A stretch of 64,000 nt of DNA from Neopestalotiopsis rosae (taxonomy: Eukaryota; Ascomycota; Sordariomycetes; Amphisphaeriales; Sporocadaceae). Below are positions 24,273 through 36,364 of this stretch, in pieces (within the stretch, counting starts at the first letter, position 1; every line of letters starts with the position of its first letter). The position numbers were made by a program, and so were the translations under genes. The notes beneath the pieces were generated by a model. That model was given only the letters and a program-made list of their open reading frames with translations. It was not told the DNA's origin and searched no databases. The stretch lies in NCBI GenBank assembly GCA_023078685.1, contig JALGAS010000001.1:6758001-6822000 (forward strand). The letters are read 5' to 3'.

Positions 24273-25059
24273 AATGGAAACAGGTAGAAATGAAGATCAT
24301 CTACAAGTTTCACAGCTTTGATTCTTGCCTTCCTTGCGAATTGCCCTCTACGAATGCCCTTATGGCAACCCTCTTTCATGTGACCAGTAGCCAGCTGCCA
24401 TTCTGACACCGGGTTCAGCTTTGTCTCGAAACCGCGCCATACATCACGGTCTCGCTTAGAGCCGATATAATAATCATCGGGTGTACCTAGGAGTCGGCCC
24501 CGGCTAGATCTACACCTCCGTGGGGGCCTTCGGAGAACGTTGCACCGACATGCCCGGATCAAGACGAGCGCGCCGGAGTACAGTGAGGCCGACACGCCCT
24601 AGCCACACAAACAACCAGCATCGGGAATACTCGTTATAGCGTGGATTGGATATGTGTTCAGCGCCTGCACGCCGCCCTAACCTAAGTGGTTTTGGCCCCT
24701 TGAGCGTTTGTCTTTATAGGCGATGTATCCGAATGCGCTTCAATACAGCGAATTGCCGCATGTATGGCCCTTGATCCAGTTTTGTTCGGCAGATTTACAG
24801 CCCGGACACTCGCCCAGTGCTAGATAGGCTCAGACCAACATGGCCCGAATTTAACTCCTGTAATATTGCTGAGTACTGCGAGCGTTGCATGTGCACAGAA
24901 TTGCGCACCGCAGATACGAGAGCCTTCGAAAAGTAGATAGATTGATTCGGGGATTAAGTTGTCAATCTTGATCGACTACCATCATGGAGCTGCTGATGGC
25001 TGGCTACGTGGTCAAGTTTTGCACCCATTGCACCGCAGTTATATATAGATCATCCCTTC
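24273..25059. other. intergenic, convergent spacer
   Basis: The 3' spacer between the convergent ligase and dioxygenase genes. No gene or clear terminator structure was seen. Confidence 0.5.
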
Positions 25060-26019
25060 CTATCCTTTGAGACCAACTTGCCAACAAACTCCCTCTCCAT
25101 TCTCGCCATACGCAGAAGCACCGTCATCCTTGACCGTAGTCCGGCGCACATCGCGCCTATACTTGTAGGCATATGATTCGTTATTCGTCGCACGGTGGAT
25201 AACAGACCGATTATCCCACATCACTATATCGCCATTGTTTTGCCACTGGACCGCGAGCTTGTACTTGGGCCGAGACGCCCAGTCCAGCAGCTCATCAATC
25301 AAGGGCTGGCTTTCCTCCCTGGTCATGCCATCAAAGTGATGCACCAATGTGCTAATCCACAGACTTTTCCGTCCAGACTGCTCATGAGGCACCACGAGTC
25401 GATGTCTCGCCATCGGTGACTCGAGCGGATTGACGTCAGCATAGGCCTCAGGCGCTGCGAGCTTCCGCTGGTGGTGGAACGAGTTGTTCATAACCAGCTT
25501 CTCGAGCCGAGCCTGCTTCTCGGGCGGCAAATCTTCAAACGCCGTGCGGACGTCCAGATACTCCGTCTCCCCGCCCGTTCCCAGTGGAGGTATCTCGACC
25601 GCGCGGAGGATAGCGTACGAGCAGCGACGGGGGTTATAGCCCATGTCGGCATGCCAGAGGAAATTACCTTTTGCGGACGCCACGCGCATCGAATCCGGGT
25701 TAGTGTCCAGGTTGCCCTTCTCGTCCAGGTTCGAGAGATCGAAGATCTCTGGCTGCTCGGGGAAGCGCATGACTCTGCCTGCTTTGATGAAAGGCTTCAC
25801 GTCATCTAGCTCGCCAAAGTATCGGGAGAACCGGATGTGTGACTCATTGTCGAGGTGGGCGCTGCGGAAGACGAGAACGCCGTATTTGTGGACGGCATCC
25901 TTGATTTCCTGGATTGTGAAGTCCGGAATTGTTTCTTGCCATTGCATGCCATGCACTTCGGCGCCGAAGGTTTTGTGTAGAGGAGTGAAAGAAAGTTGGG
26001 TTCTGGTGGCTGAAGGCAT
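25060..26019 (-). CDS. TauD/TfdA-type Fe(II)/2-oxoglutarate dioxygenase 1
   Basis: One exon, 319 aa. Fe(II)/2-oxoglutarate enzymes of this family hydroxylate small acids, releasing succinate and CO2. The iron triad is visible: HAD in FLWHADMGYNP (about residue 125) and a distal His in WDNRSVIHRAT. The 2-oxoglutarate Arg lies in YRRDVRRTTV. The sequence is closest in style to the 2,4-D / alpha-ketoglutarate dioxygenase branch, but the substrate is unknown. The true start is the ATG at 26019 (MPSATRT); the frame extends upstream only through a GTG. It lies convergent to pantoate-beta-alanine ligase and beside a Zn2Cys6 regulator on the same strand. Confidence 0.92.
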   Translation of the reverse strand: MPSATRTQLSFTPLHKTFGAEVHGMQWQETIPDFTIQEIKDAVHKYGVLVFRSAHLDNESHIRFSRYFGELDDVKPFIKAGRVMRFPEQPEIFDLSNLDEKGNLDTNPDSMRVASAKGNFLWHADMGYNPRRCSYAILRAVEIPPLGTGGETEYLDVRTAFEDLPPEKQARLEKLVMNNSFHHQRKLAAPEAYADVNPLESPMARHRLVVPHEQSGRKSLWISTLVHHFDGMTREESQPLIDELLDWASRPKYKLAVQWQNNGDIVMWDNRSVIHRATNNESYAYKYRRDVRRTTVKDDGASAYGENGEGVCWQVGLKG

Positions 26020-26767
26020 ATTCGGTCTTGAAAAGAAGAGTGTGTTTGGTGTTTGACTGGTGGTGCGCGAAATGTCCACGGGTTAGGTTTTTATCATCAC
26101 CGAAGCCTCTTTTCAGCTTCTATATGGAGTCTACCGCTTATCTTCCATATTCTCGAACGTACGTGCAAGAGCCGTACTTGCCACTGCCGGTAGCTAGAAA
26201 TTGATCCATGTACACCTTTGCTTGCATAGCATTGGCGTGAGAGGCTCGGACTTGGAATCAAGGCGGCAATTCGCTAAGCCCCTGGTAGCAACAACGAAAG
26301 CCGGAACCGCCGGAGCATCTTACAGCCGATGGAATAATCAAGCGACTCCTATATCGGAGTTTGGTCTTCTTTATTGAGCACGTTACACATACAATTACGA
26401 CCAGGCTAAATCCCTCACGGCTGACTCACTCACGGCTAACTCACATTATGAAATGAACTACCGCTACTCATATATTAATTCCATCGATTCGCGAAGAAAG
26501 CCTAAAATCAAACTTGCTGTCTTTTCCAAGGCATAAAATATATGTAGGAGTCCCGTATGTGGCTTTATAATGCCCTCGTTCCGTTAACCTCCACCTTTTG
26601 CTCGTTTCCCCCCTGGCAAGCCGGTTGAAATGTGTCCATTCGCACATATACCAGGGGATGTATAAACCATTTATACTTAGTGCCTGCATGTCTTGGTTCA
26701 AATCTCTTCGTACGCTGATCCGCTCGTGTTCTCTTCTTTATATGTGGCAAATGGATATTCGCTAATA
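26020..26767. other. intergenic, no gene seen
   Basis: Promoter side of the dioxygenase gene and 3' end of the regulator gene. No separate gene is supported. Confidence 0.5.
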
Positions 26768-28849
26768 TCACTGGGCACTGGACCTATACTTCTCTAGGAA
26801 GTCACTCGCTAGTACATGGACATTTTCAAACTTCTGCAACTGGAGCACTAAGCATTGCAGGACTTGGTCGATGCTTGCTGCGTCGCGGTCTCGCTCTATC
26901 ATATATTTATACTTCTTCACAAAGTTGAAAGCTTGGGACAAGATGATTGGTACAAAGGGGTGCGTCTGAAAGGTCCTGAGTTAGCAAGACTCATAGTACG
27001 ATGAATAGAGATGAAAGGTGTTTACCTCGAAACAGACAGCCTGGGGAAGCGTGGTTGCAAATTGCGCTATATTGACGACAGAATCGTAGGCATTGTAGAC
27101 CTGATCTACGTGCTGCTGCGGATAGTCTATATGCTCTACGAGTGTCTCGAGCAGATGCACGACGCAGCCAAGATGTATCAGGTGGGCGAGGGCTAGCAAG
27201 GGCGTTGATGCTCCGACTGCGGTCTGCTTCCCAGATCGAGATCGTAGCTTGAGCGCTTGACTGAGCCAAGCATGTCGGCTTTGGCACTCACTGTTACCGA
27301 CTTTAGCACCAGGGTTGCCCATGCTGGGCAGTATCGATTTCTCACGCGCTCTTGCGTTCGCCGCGAGCCGTCTGTGGGTCAGACATCGCCCATAGAAGGT
27401 GATGGCTACTATACTTTCTGCAAAGTACGAGCCTATTTCTACAAGCGGTTCCTCGAGTGCTTGGGCCAAGGTGCATACCACAGTGGGCTCTGAAGCTTGG
27501 TATGCAGTCTCGGGCCATGGCAGTGGTATATATGCCTGATTATAACCAAAGGACCCGGGACTCTGGTCAGCCAATTGTCTCAGGCGTGAGAAGAGGCTTG
27601 CTTACCGACTCGTCCTGTAGCATGAAGTAACAGTGGTCAAGCGCGTTGACCATTCGATCGAAGCAGAACGCAACCCAAAAGGCACGGCCTTTCTCTTCCT
27701 CCGCTATGGGTTCTTGGGCATTTAGTGCATCGTTCGCCGTCAAGAGGTACGTCACATCGGCTGTGCTGCCTTCTACATGCTGTAAGTTGAGGCGTGCAGC
27801 CTGCACGAGCCGAGAGATCCTCGTGGCTGACAGTATGGCCACGTCGGAACTGTTCCGAATAAAATCGCAGTGGCCCATGAGAAGCCATGCCTGGATCTGC
27901 TCTAGCTGCAGTGTGTGCAGAGGCGTCCACAAGTGCCCCTGGTCGTTACCGTCGAGACCTTGCAAAAGATGCCTCGTTTGCGCGTAAAGGCTCTCATACA
28001 TGTCGTGGAAGCGAGGGCATAGAGCTGCTGCCACTGTATACACCGCGTACCTTAAGCATTCTTGACTCGGGGTGACAATGTCGAGATCAGCCCAAGAGTG
28101 AAAGCGGTTTCTATGTAATAAAGGCATAAAGGAATGTGCCCTGTCGAAGTATGTTGCTTCTCTACCATGAAGAAGCTATTCAGTATCCAGGCCACTTCTC
28201 TAGTAGTTCAGGGTATGTCTTACAAGTCCGCTTTTACTATTTTTCCTAAACCAACCCCGAGTTGGCTTATATTCCAGATGGGCGAATAGCAGGTAGTTTG
28301 ATCCACCGGCAAGCTGAGGTCTGCCGTGGAGAGACCTACGTCGAGCCAAGACATGAGCTCTGGGTCTGCCCTGACGTGCCATACTGCATCTTTATTGCTG
28401 CCGGCGTATGTATCAGACACCAGGTCGCCACCGAGATCCGCATGGTGAGCTTCTGGCTCAGTCTGTGGCGCGATATGCTCGGACCTTGGTGCCTCATTTG
28501 CAGCCACTTCGCCTGCAGAATAGATAGGCGGTGATGTCGACTGGACTTCGGTTTGTTGGACTGCCAGTTTTTGCTCGAGAATCGCTGCAGAGATTGTTAG
28601 TATGCCCGATTTGTTTATGCGAAGGAAGCTCGAGGTTAGACATAGTAGAGATAGGCGACGGACCAACATACCGACTTGAGCTTTGAGCCGCTCGAGTTCG
28701 CCTTTCCGAGGCCCTTTCTTGATTCTCTTGTGTACAAAGACACAATCTATGCCATGCTTTGCACATTGTCTACATCGAGGGTGCACTTTGTCGCACTTGA
28801 CCTTCCGAGACCGGCATGATTCGCACGCAGTGATGACGCTGGTAGACAT
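26768..28849 (-). CDS. Zn2Cys6 fungal transcription factor
   Basis: Five exons (28849-28672, 28584-28224, 28161-27606, 27562-27026, 26965-26768) join in phase to 609 aa. The N-terminus has the binuclear zinc cluster CESCRSRKVKC then CRQCAKHGIDC, followed by a basic linker (KRIKKGPRKG) and a coiled-coil-like Leu/Val segment. The middle homology region starts LEATYFDRAHSFMPLLHR, typical of the fungal-specific transcription factor domain, and the protein ends with a helical tail. It would act as a nuclear activator or repressor; the target is unknown. It lies beside the TauD-type gene on the same strand, so pathway-specific control of that gene is possible but unproven. The third exon start was chosen because it keeps phase and restores the conserved motif. 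Confidence 0.9.
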
Positions 28850-30766
28850 CGAGTTGCATGTGGTCCGTCCTCTCGCGCTCGGATAGTTTGTGATTTCTAC
28901 ACAGGGTAATTTGACATAAGTCTCTATATTATAAGTTCCCGGTCTTCCTGTGATTATGTAGAGCTTCCGGATATCATGGTACGTACGTGGCATTGTAGCC
29001 CCACAAGCTCCACTTGCGACGATTCAGTCGTTTGCAGTACAAGCTTTTAGGTTAGTTCGCTGCAAATCAAAACTCCATTCTCTAACTAGGTCCCGCTAGG
29101 GTAGTACGTGATGGGTCCCGGGTTCTCCTACCCGCCAGGCGTAGAACCGGCTGTTAGCTGACGAAGCTGACCCAAGTTCCGTAGAACTGCCGCAAGAGAC
29201 ACTTGGTACATAGTATAAGACCCAGACCCCTGAAGGTAGTCTGGGTACTGGGGAACATCGACGAGCAATAGGCTCAGCAACGCGGTTCAAGAAAGTAAAT
29301 CATCAATGGTGTCTTAACTCCAAGCGAATAGATACACGCTGCACCACTACCACAGGCTCGAGAGATTGAACCAGGGAGTAGATGATGGTATTATTAAATG
29401 GGATAAGAGAGGAGGTAAGCGCGTGGAGGGGGTCGTCGCTCAAGAGACTAACACTGTTCGTATCGTCCCCAGTAGGAGGGAAATTGGGGAGATTTGGGCA
29501 AGGATACAGCAGGGTATTGAGGACCAGGAAGCCATAGGTTTAGCTGATGAAGAAGTTGTATCGTAGTTATATAATCGCACTGCAGAGCCAAGCACGATTA
29601 TCTAAATGAACAAGTCTCGTCCTTTTTCGCGCAGCTTTAGGCCGCCCGAAACTCTCAATTACTTGATTACTTGTTTTTGGGAACGCACAGAACCGAGGCA
29701 CAAAGCATTGATGGAAATCCAAATGGTGCTAGGCTGAAGACGGTTATCGCAGCGGGTCGGTCCGCAGGAACTCGCGGTCACTGTCCACGTGGGCCTATTG
29801 GGGCCTCCAGAACCCAGATCTGTTGCAAAAATCGTTATTTTAAGTTTACGGCTCAAAACTTCAAGACTCTTGGCTGAGAACTACATATGTGATCAAAACG
29901 CTACAGACCGGGAGACGTATCCGACGTGACTGTCATTTGCCTAGATTTGCAAGTTAAACTATCGCTTCTTGGCAAAGGCTCATGTAGTCTTGGACTCTCG
30001 GTATTTCTTTCTACTAGGTTAAGCGATAGCACACATGATTATGAGATACCCTGCACTATATAGAGTGTGGCAAATCTACCCTTACAAGAAGCCCGCGGAG
30101 TGGATCCGGCTCTCGTTTCTCTTGCAGATTGTGGCCAGGGTCTACGATGAGCAGGTAGCGACTATTGTGTAATGTCCAGGGTACTAGAAGTTTGCTTTAA
30201 TAAGTGTCAGATGGTGGATCATAGAACCTATACACCAGGGCGTGCTTGAGCACACTGATCAACACGAAGGTTTTCAGAATAGATGTATGGGGCCTCCCGG
30301 GGATTGGCCGGGACCACTCAAATAAGCGTGCACCTCGTCAAAATTAGAGGCATGCAACATAGATCAATACATTATACAATTGACACCCGGATCAGACCAG
30401 TTTAAACTCCAACAGGAAAGCGTCACCTTGTTCAACGGTTATAAACGAAAACATATCCTGCTACTAGCGTGGTGAGAGAGCTACAGGTTACCATATCACA
30501 TACTATTGCGAAAACGGGCCATTTTCCCCAGGTAGATATGTCTTATAGCTGCCGAATTGGTACTTAGATCGGTGACGGCTGGGGAATCCCCGGTGTTATA
30601 TGTTTTTGCCATTTTTTTCTATTTTTTACGTTTTGTTCTCTCTTTTTTATCTATCGAATTCAAAAAAATTGACTTCGCTAACATTAATTGATCAACTATG
30701 GTTTGTCGATAGCTTTTAGTGTGGGTGGGTCCATCTATGGACAGTTTATTAGTCCAATGTGCCCAT
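28850..30766. other. AT-rich gene-poor region with decayed sequence
   Basis: About 1.9 kb without a gene I can support. A short plus-strand frame at 29366-29566 is protein-like (Glu- and Arg-rich) but has no family and may be a transposon fragment. Near 30600 there is a T-rich run. Confidence 0.4.
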
Positions 30767-31030
30767 TCAAAACGCTAGAGTCGGTCCCCATCCACCTATA
30801 AGACCGCGATTAAAAATATACGGCAGCAGCGCAACGACGTACAGGCATCCTGCGGATATGATCAGGCCATCATAGGAGCCGTCACTTGCATCTACTCTAG
30901 CGCCAGCAATAGGTATGCCAATCAAAGTCCCGAAGCTCGTAAGAATATAAGCTGTACCCGTACGCTTCCCAACCTAAGTCAGCGACCTCAGGCGAAATTA
31001 ATGATGGCGGCTTTCCCAGCTGCTGATTTA
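30767..31030 (-). pseudogene. MFS (monocarboxylate-type) transporter relic
   Basis: On the minus strand, from about 30975 down to a stop at 30767, the translation contains KRTGTAYILTSFGTLIGIPI, then AGA and a further hydrophobic helix (GLIISAGCLYVVALLPY). This is characteristic of the last helices of fungal monocarboxylate-type MFS proteins. The preceding block, SPEVADL, lies in another frame one base off. The rest of a 12-helix protein is missing, so I read this as a truncated, frameshifted remnant. Confidence 0.6.
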
Positions 31031-31304
31031 CAAGTTCTTTTTCTTAGCCCGACTCTAGAGATGATCAATATTTACAGGCTATTGCCATTGCGCCAAACGG
31101 ATGCCAGTACCTTGGCAATAACGGATCGTTGAAGGCGGTTAGAGTATTGTAAGTGATGGTACTCGAAGCCGCTTTTGCAAGTAGATAGACTGATCAGGTC
31201 ATTGAACTGTTGCTACAAAGCAAGATGGAGAGCAGACACGCATCCACATTGTGGTAAAAGATGAAAAGAGCAAATACAGCCAGAGACCAAAAATAACACC
31301 ACAA

Positions 31305-31415
31305 CAAAACAACACAATATCACGGGAATTGAACCGACACAACACAACATCACAACGTCACTAATACAACTCAACAACGGGATGTTGTGACGTTGTGTTG
31401 TATTGTGTTGTTTTG
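31305..31415. repeat. fold-back ACAAC-rich repeat
   Basis: CAAAACAACACAATA (31305-31319) is exactly inverted at 31401-31415. An inner pair, CACAACGTCAC (31351-31361) and its complement (31387-31397), adds to the stem. The sequence between is rich in ACAAC units. This could be a simple-sequence expansion that has inverted, or a small fold-back element. Confidence 0.7.
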
Positions 31416-31685
31416 GGTCCCTGAACAAACGTAAAAGAAAATCAGAATTATTTATAAATTTAATAAGTCATGCGTGATACAATTAAGAAAAAGAAGAGCC
31501 GCCGGATTCGCCTTATAGCTTCGACTATTCAGTACGAAACAAAAAATTATAAAAGCTGCGCAATCGTCATTTATTCCGATCTCTAAATCTAAAGGAATTG
31601 CTTCAAACTAAATTAGTAGTGCGCAAATAGCATCAAATATTAGAAAAAGAAAATCACAATAATTTCTTCTTGCTCGACTACTGGA

Positions 31686-32740
31686 CTAGCCTCCAACGAG
31701 AATTGCACTATCATAGCTGGAGGAAATGCCGCCCCCATAAGATATCCCGCTCAAGAGAATGCACGTTGTAGCTGGACGTACGTAGTTGACGGCAATGCAG
31801 TTATTGGTGGCGGCGCAAGAGTCGATACAGGCGCCGAAATCTGTTATCACGCCTGACGAAATGGCGGTAGCAATGGATAAGTAATAATAGAAATAGTTGC
31901 AGGCCGTCGTGAACCGTTCCCTATTGCTCGCATCAATATATCCTTGGCTGCTCGCCTGGGCGCATATAGTAGGTGCAGCCACGAACTAACACTTATGGTT
32001 ATTAACGTTATCGTGACTGTGGTAGTTTCCGTCGCTGTGGATGTAATTATATCGGTAGCAGTCATCACAATAGTGTCGATACCAGTAACTATATTCGTGA
32101 CTGGGACCTCAGTCGCAATCGACACCGTAACGGTTAATGTCGTGGTTTCAGGAGTTTCAATACATGAGCAAAATACCGAAGCAATAGACGGGGTTGCGGT
32201 CATAAAGCTGGATAGAAGATCTCCAGAGCTGGTCATGGTAGCGCTTAATATATCTGCAAAGCTGATCATGCTAGAGCTTAATGCGGACGACGCAGTAGCA
32301 TAGACACTCGACTGCAGAGCAGAGACAGCCGACGAAGTAGAGACCGCATGGCATCGCTTTTTGGTACGTTTTACCTTGGCAGCAATCACCCTTGCGGTGG
32401 AAGTAGAAACCACAGTTGACACAGTAGTGACCGTATCCGTCTGGGTTATCGTAACAGGCACAGTAACGGTTTCTGTAATATCTGAGGTGGAGGCTGAAAG
32501 CTCAATAACTAAAACGGTACTCGTTGCACCAAAGATCGATGTAATAGTAGCCGTGGTCGTAATTGCTGGCACAGGATAAGTCGCGGAACAAAGGCTCTGG
32601 ACAGAGGGCACTATTGACAAGGGCCCAAAATATTGGATTTCAGCTTTGTCGCATACAGAGCCGGTGCGTGGTAGTACTACAGCAGTAGCATTGGTGACAG
32701 AAAGGCCGGCGAGCCCGACAGCAGCAGAGGCTGCGCGCAT
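31686..32740 (-). CDS. secreted Thr-rich protein with PAN-like C-terminus
   Basis: The N-terminal frame begins at the ATG at 32740, with a hydrophobic leader and a KKRC dibasic region. It then runs through a long Thr/Ser/Val-rich stalk (about residues 50-250). The C-terminal 98 residues (31982-31686) are in another frame and hold paired cysteines (CNYFYYY, CIDSCAATNNC, CILLSG), the spacing seen in PAN/apple-like domains of fungal surface proteins. The two frames can be joined by an intron ending at the TTAG at 31986. One phase-compatible donor is a GTGATG, giving an intron of about 83 nt; a one-base frameshift is the alternative. Function unknown; cell-wall location inferred. Confidence 0.6.
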
Positions 32741-33966
32741 GTTTGCTGAATGAACGTATTCGTAACGAATGACAGAGGGGGAGAGATTTGGCTTGACTGT
32801 CCAAGGAGTAAGACAAAAGAGCTTCCTTGGAGGACTGTGCCGTGCAGATCACATATTTCTATAGCAACGGTTAAGCCAGGGTGTATCGTTTAGGAATGGC
32901 TGTTGTCCATGGCATAAGGGCAGTTATGATTATTCCCAGTGCGTAGCCACCTAATGAAGCTAATCTGATGTTGCGTATCGTATATATCTCGACACTAGCC
33001 TGAGCTATGCGGAGCTCCCACTTTTGCGCCTATGGCTTAGTGGGGTATTACGATATCTAAGGAAACAGGCACGGGAGCTTCGAAAAGCGATCTGCGACTA
33101 ATAAGGCCAGAGAAACTTCCATAAAATAACATATCTCCACTATGGCCATCTTGTATTATTGCAATTGGAGGGTTAGGGGGCAGAACTAGTGCCAAACCAA
33201 CAAATGAGGTGCAGCTGAGGTATAGCGCGGATAGCTGAATGAATTATCGAGTCGCTAGGCTCGTCTTCCAGCTGCTCACTATCCTTCACGAGCAAAGTCG
33301 GCTAATATGGGCTATTGCGTAATTCTTATATTGATAAAAAATTAAAATAAGGGGAAAAAGGAGGAAAAAACGACAACAACACTGGGTGGTTCCTCAGAGC
33401 TGCGATCGACGACCAACGCTCATGGGTATATTTAAAAGGTATAAAAAGTGCACTAATTGCGGAAGGGTGCTCACAGCCTTGGACCTTAATCAACATTTAA
33501 AGCTAGGGTCACAAACTCGATACCCGCAATATGGCACTATAAGTCTTTCCATATTATGATTCGTGGGGGTTCTTCACGTCTAACGTAAGCGATAAATACG
33601 ATTATTAAATTGTTTCAAACATGCTCCTAATCGTTCGCCTCCTTTCAAAACCTCAATGGTCTCGTAACCTCAATGCCTTCAAGAGGTAGTGATTCAAATT
33701 CCAAATCTTGCTGGCAAATAGGCTTTTATACACTGTACGAATAGTCTGGCGGGGAACGGAACCCACCAGAGCTCACCCGTGGCGTACTAGTAGCCAATCC
33801 TTGATGCAGACCGCAGCTGCGCACCAGGATGCGTTTAGTGGACGTTGTAGATGTCGTATGACGGATGTCAAAGTGGTGCGAACTAAGCCCGCCCGATTCA
33901 TGATTCATGATTCATGATTCGATTAATATAACTGTACAGCTCTACATGACTCCGGAACACTTGGTG
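32741..33966. other. AT-rich spacer
   Basis: Gene-poor. A 45-codon open block at 33424-33558 (plus) has a KCTNCGRVL zinc-ribbon-like start and is probably a relic. TTCATGA is repeated in tandem near 33897-33918. Nothing else was recognised. Confidence 0.4.
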
Positions 33967-35573
33967 CTAGAGTGCCTCTTCGGTCGGCGCTTCAATCAAA
34001 TCCTGAGCGCTTAATTGTGCCGGTTGGTTGGCGTCTTGGACGGACTTTTGGGCAGGCTCTTGGACGAGTTCATGGACGGAGACTGAAACAGCATCGAAGG
34101 TTGAGTCTTTGTCGTCGGCATCGGCGAGCTCCTCCGTCTTCTCCAGTTCAGTGAGAGCCGACTCCTCCGTATTCTCGGACCCTGCCACGGAGCACTCCGA
34201 AGCCTTAGCGCTGCTGGTTGTGACAGAGCCCTCGGAGTGTTCGGACTCGTCAACGAGCCAGTCCAGATACGTGCTGGAAAAGATGCGGCCGTTCTTGACG
34301 AGCTCCATATCGGAGAGCACCATCTCTTCCACCAGGCTCTCCAAAAAGTATTTTGGCTTCCAGCCAAACACGCGCTTGGCCTTGTCCGCGCACCCCAGCA
34401 GGTCCGCATTTTCCACCGGTCGGTAGAACTTAGGGTTCACCCTCACGCGCACCTTGCCGGTGCCTACCTCGGTGCCAATCTCATCAACGCCAGATCCCGA
34501 CCATCTGATGAAGAGGGTCAGTTTTCGGAACCGAAGTATAATAATAGCCAAAATGAAAAAAGGAACTTACTCAATCTTTGTCCCTATGACCTTGAAAGCA
34601 GCCTCTACGAACTGTCTCACGCTGGAGGCTTGTCCGGTCGCCAAGATATAGTCTCCACCTTCTGGCTGTTGCATCATCATGTAAACACCTTCCATGTAGT
34701 CTTTCGCGTGACCCCAGTCCCTTGTGGCGTTGAGGTTGCCAAGCTCAAACGATTCCGACAGACCATAAGCGATTAGTGCCACCTGCGTGGTGATCTTGCG
34801 GGTAACGAAGGTCGTTCCTAGATTGAAGAATTAGCTCATATGTAAGCTAGGTGTGATGCAAGTAGCGAAGGAGACGTATCCAACTTACCACGTCTGGGAG
34901 ACTCGTGGTTGAATAGGATACCATTCGAGGCGTGGAAACCGTATGCCTCTCGAAAATTGGCAGTGATGCCATACTGAAACAGCTTGGACACGGCATAGGG
35001 GGACACCGGGCGGAATGGCGATTCTTCAGTGAGGAGTTCTGTTGTGATATCGCCGAAAAGCTCTGAGGTGACAGCCTTGTGTGAGATGTTAGTGCTGTGC
35101 CGAGAGAATCCCTGAAAGTTGGCTTCCACTTACACTGTAGAATCTGACTTTTTTTGCCAAGCCGAGAATTCGCAATGCCTCGAGAAGGCGAAGGGTGCCC
35201 AGCGCGTTGATGTCGCATGTTATCAAAGGCGTCTCAAAAGAGATGGCCACATGAGACTGAGCAGCCATGTGGTAAACCTCATCGACGTTGATGCCGCTCA
35301 GGATCTGTAAGAGCGTACCCGAGTCGGTCATATCTCCATAATGCAGAGTTACGCCGTTTCGCAACGGGTGATTTAACGCTTGCCGTCTTTGAGATGAAGG
35401 GCGTACAAGACCGTGAACTTCGTAACCTTTGTCGAGCAGGATTTCGGTCAGATATGATCCATCTTGCCCGGTGATACCTGGGCGTATTTAGTAAAAGGTC
35501 TTTTTGATAATTGGAAACGTATTATACCTGTTATGAAGGCGACCTTTGGCACGCCTTGGTTCATGGTCGTCAT
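33967..35573 (-). CDS. sdnI: GDP-mannose 4,6-dehydratase (sdnI-like)
   Basis: Five exons (35573-35528, 35477-35134, 35075-34889, 34817-34571, 34504-33967) give 453 aa. It converts GDP-D-mannose to GDP-4-keto-6-deoxy-D-mannose, the entry to GDP-6-deoxyhexoses. Family signs: NAD-binding AFITGITGQDGSYL at the N-terminus, VYHMAAQSHV, the catalytic region SAVTSELFG and SPYAVSKLFQY (YxxxK), then NHESPRRG and TRDWGHAKDYMEG. The dehydratase fold ends near residue 355; the last 90-100 residues are an added acidic Ser/Glu/Ala-rich tail of low complexity. Few fungi need this enzyme, so its place beside a glycosyltransferase in a diterpene cluster argues for a sugar donor role, as in sordarin. The symbol rests on family and gene order, not on alignment. 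Confidence 0.93.
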
Positions 35574-36364
35574 CTAGTGTCAAATCCTGCAATCCCAATG
35601 ACTACTGATTGAAATAAGGCGTCAACGCTATCTTTGAATCAAGAACCAGTTGAGCCAGTGGACAGATGCTCTTCAACGATAAAAAAGAAAGGATTTGAGG
35701 AGATGGAAAGATTATGGTGATACAAATGATATTGATGAGATCCGTAAACTTTGGTTGAAGGTGATGGATCTCGACGGCTTGAGAGACTTATGGGCAGTTC
35801 GTGGTATAGATGAAAGATATGATCCTTCACCTTAGACTGGCTCGGCCTTTCCTCTTTGGGACACAGAACGCCTCAACAATGAGTAGCAATCGTTGGGGGA
35901 TAGTGCAATGGCTGACTTTTTCAGATAGTGTGTATGGATAATATGCCTAATCTGAACACGCCAATGCAATCCCATTACTTATATTAAGAAACCAGATAAA
36001 CGAGGTCGTGGCATTGGCATCATTGTCTTACTGTGCTCACGGCCGTGGTTCTCGCAATTGCCAAATGGGGTAGTTATATATCCTGGCAAAGTTTAGTGGG
36101 TACTGAGGACGGCGCTTGGTGGACGCAGACCTACCTAGGTACTATGTCGCCAGTGTACCCTAGCAGGCTTTCCTCACATTGCCATTCGCGGCAATATACT
36201 CTTCCCAATCTCGTCACGACTGCCAGGTGCTCACATATAGGCAATTTTGAGCAGTTTTGCCTGACGAAAAACACTTCAGGATGATATTGTTTCCTTGGGA
36301 TTGGAAGCCACAGCCATTGAAAACAGCAAGCGGCCCAGCACCATCTTTGCGCCCCACCGTCGAC
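35574..36364. promoter_or_regulatory. divergent promoter, dehydratase / glycosyltransferase
   Basis: A 791-bp gap between two genes of the same inferred sugar branch. It contains a CCTACCTAGGTA palindromic stretch near 36131. No binding site can be assigned. Confidence 0.5.

Noticed and set aside
26695..26720. GGTTCAAATC-like T-loop sequences (also near 9658 and 29360) as tRNA genes
   Set aside because: No acceptor stem, D-arm or anticodon arm could be paired around them.
29366..29566. 66-codon plus-strand frame, possibly a small gene
   Set aside because: No homology I can recall, starts mid-frame and lies in decayed AT-rich DNA.
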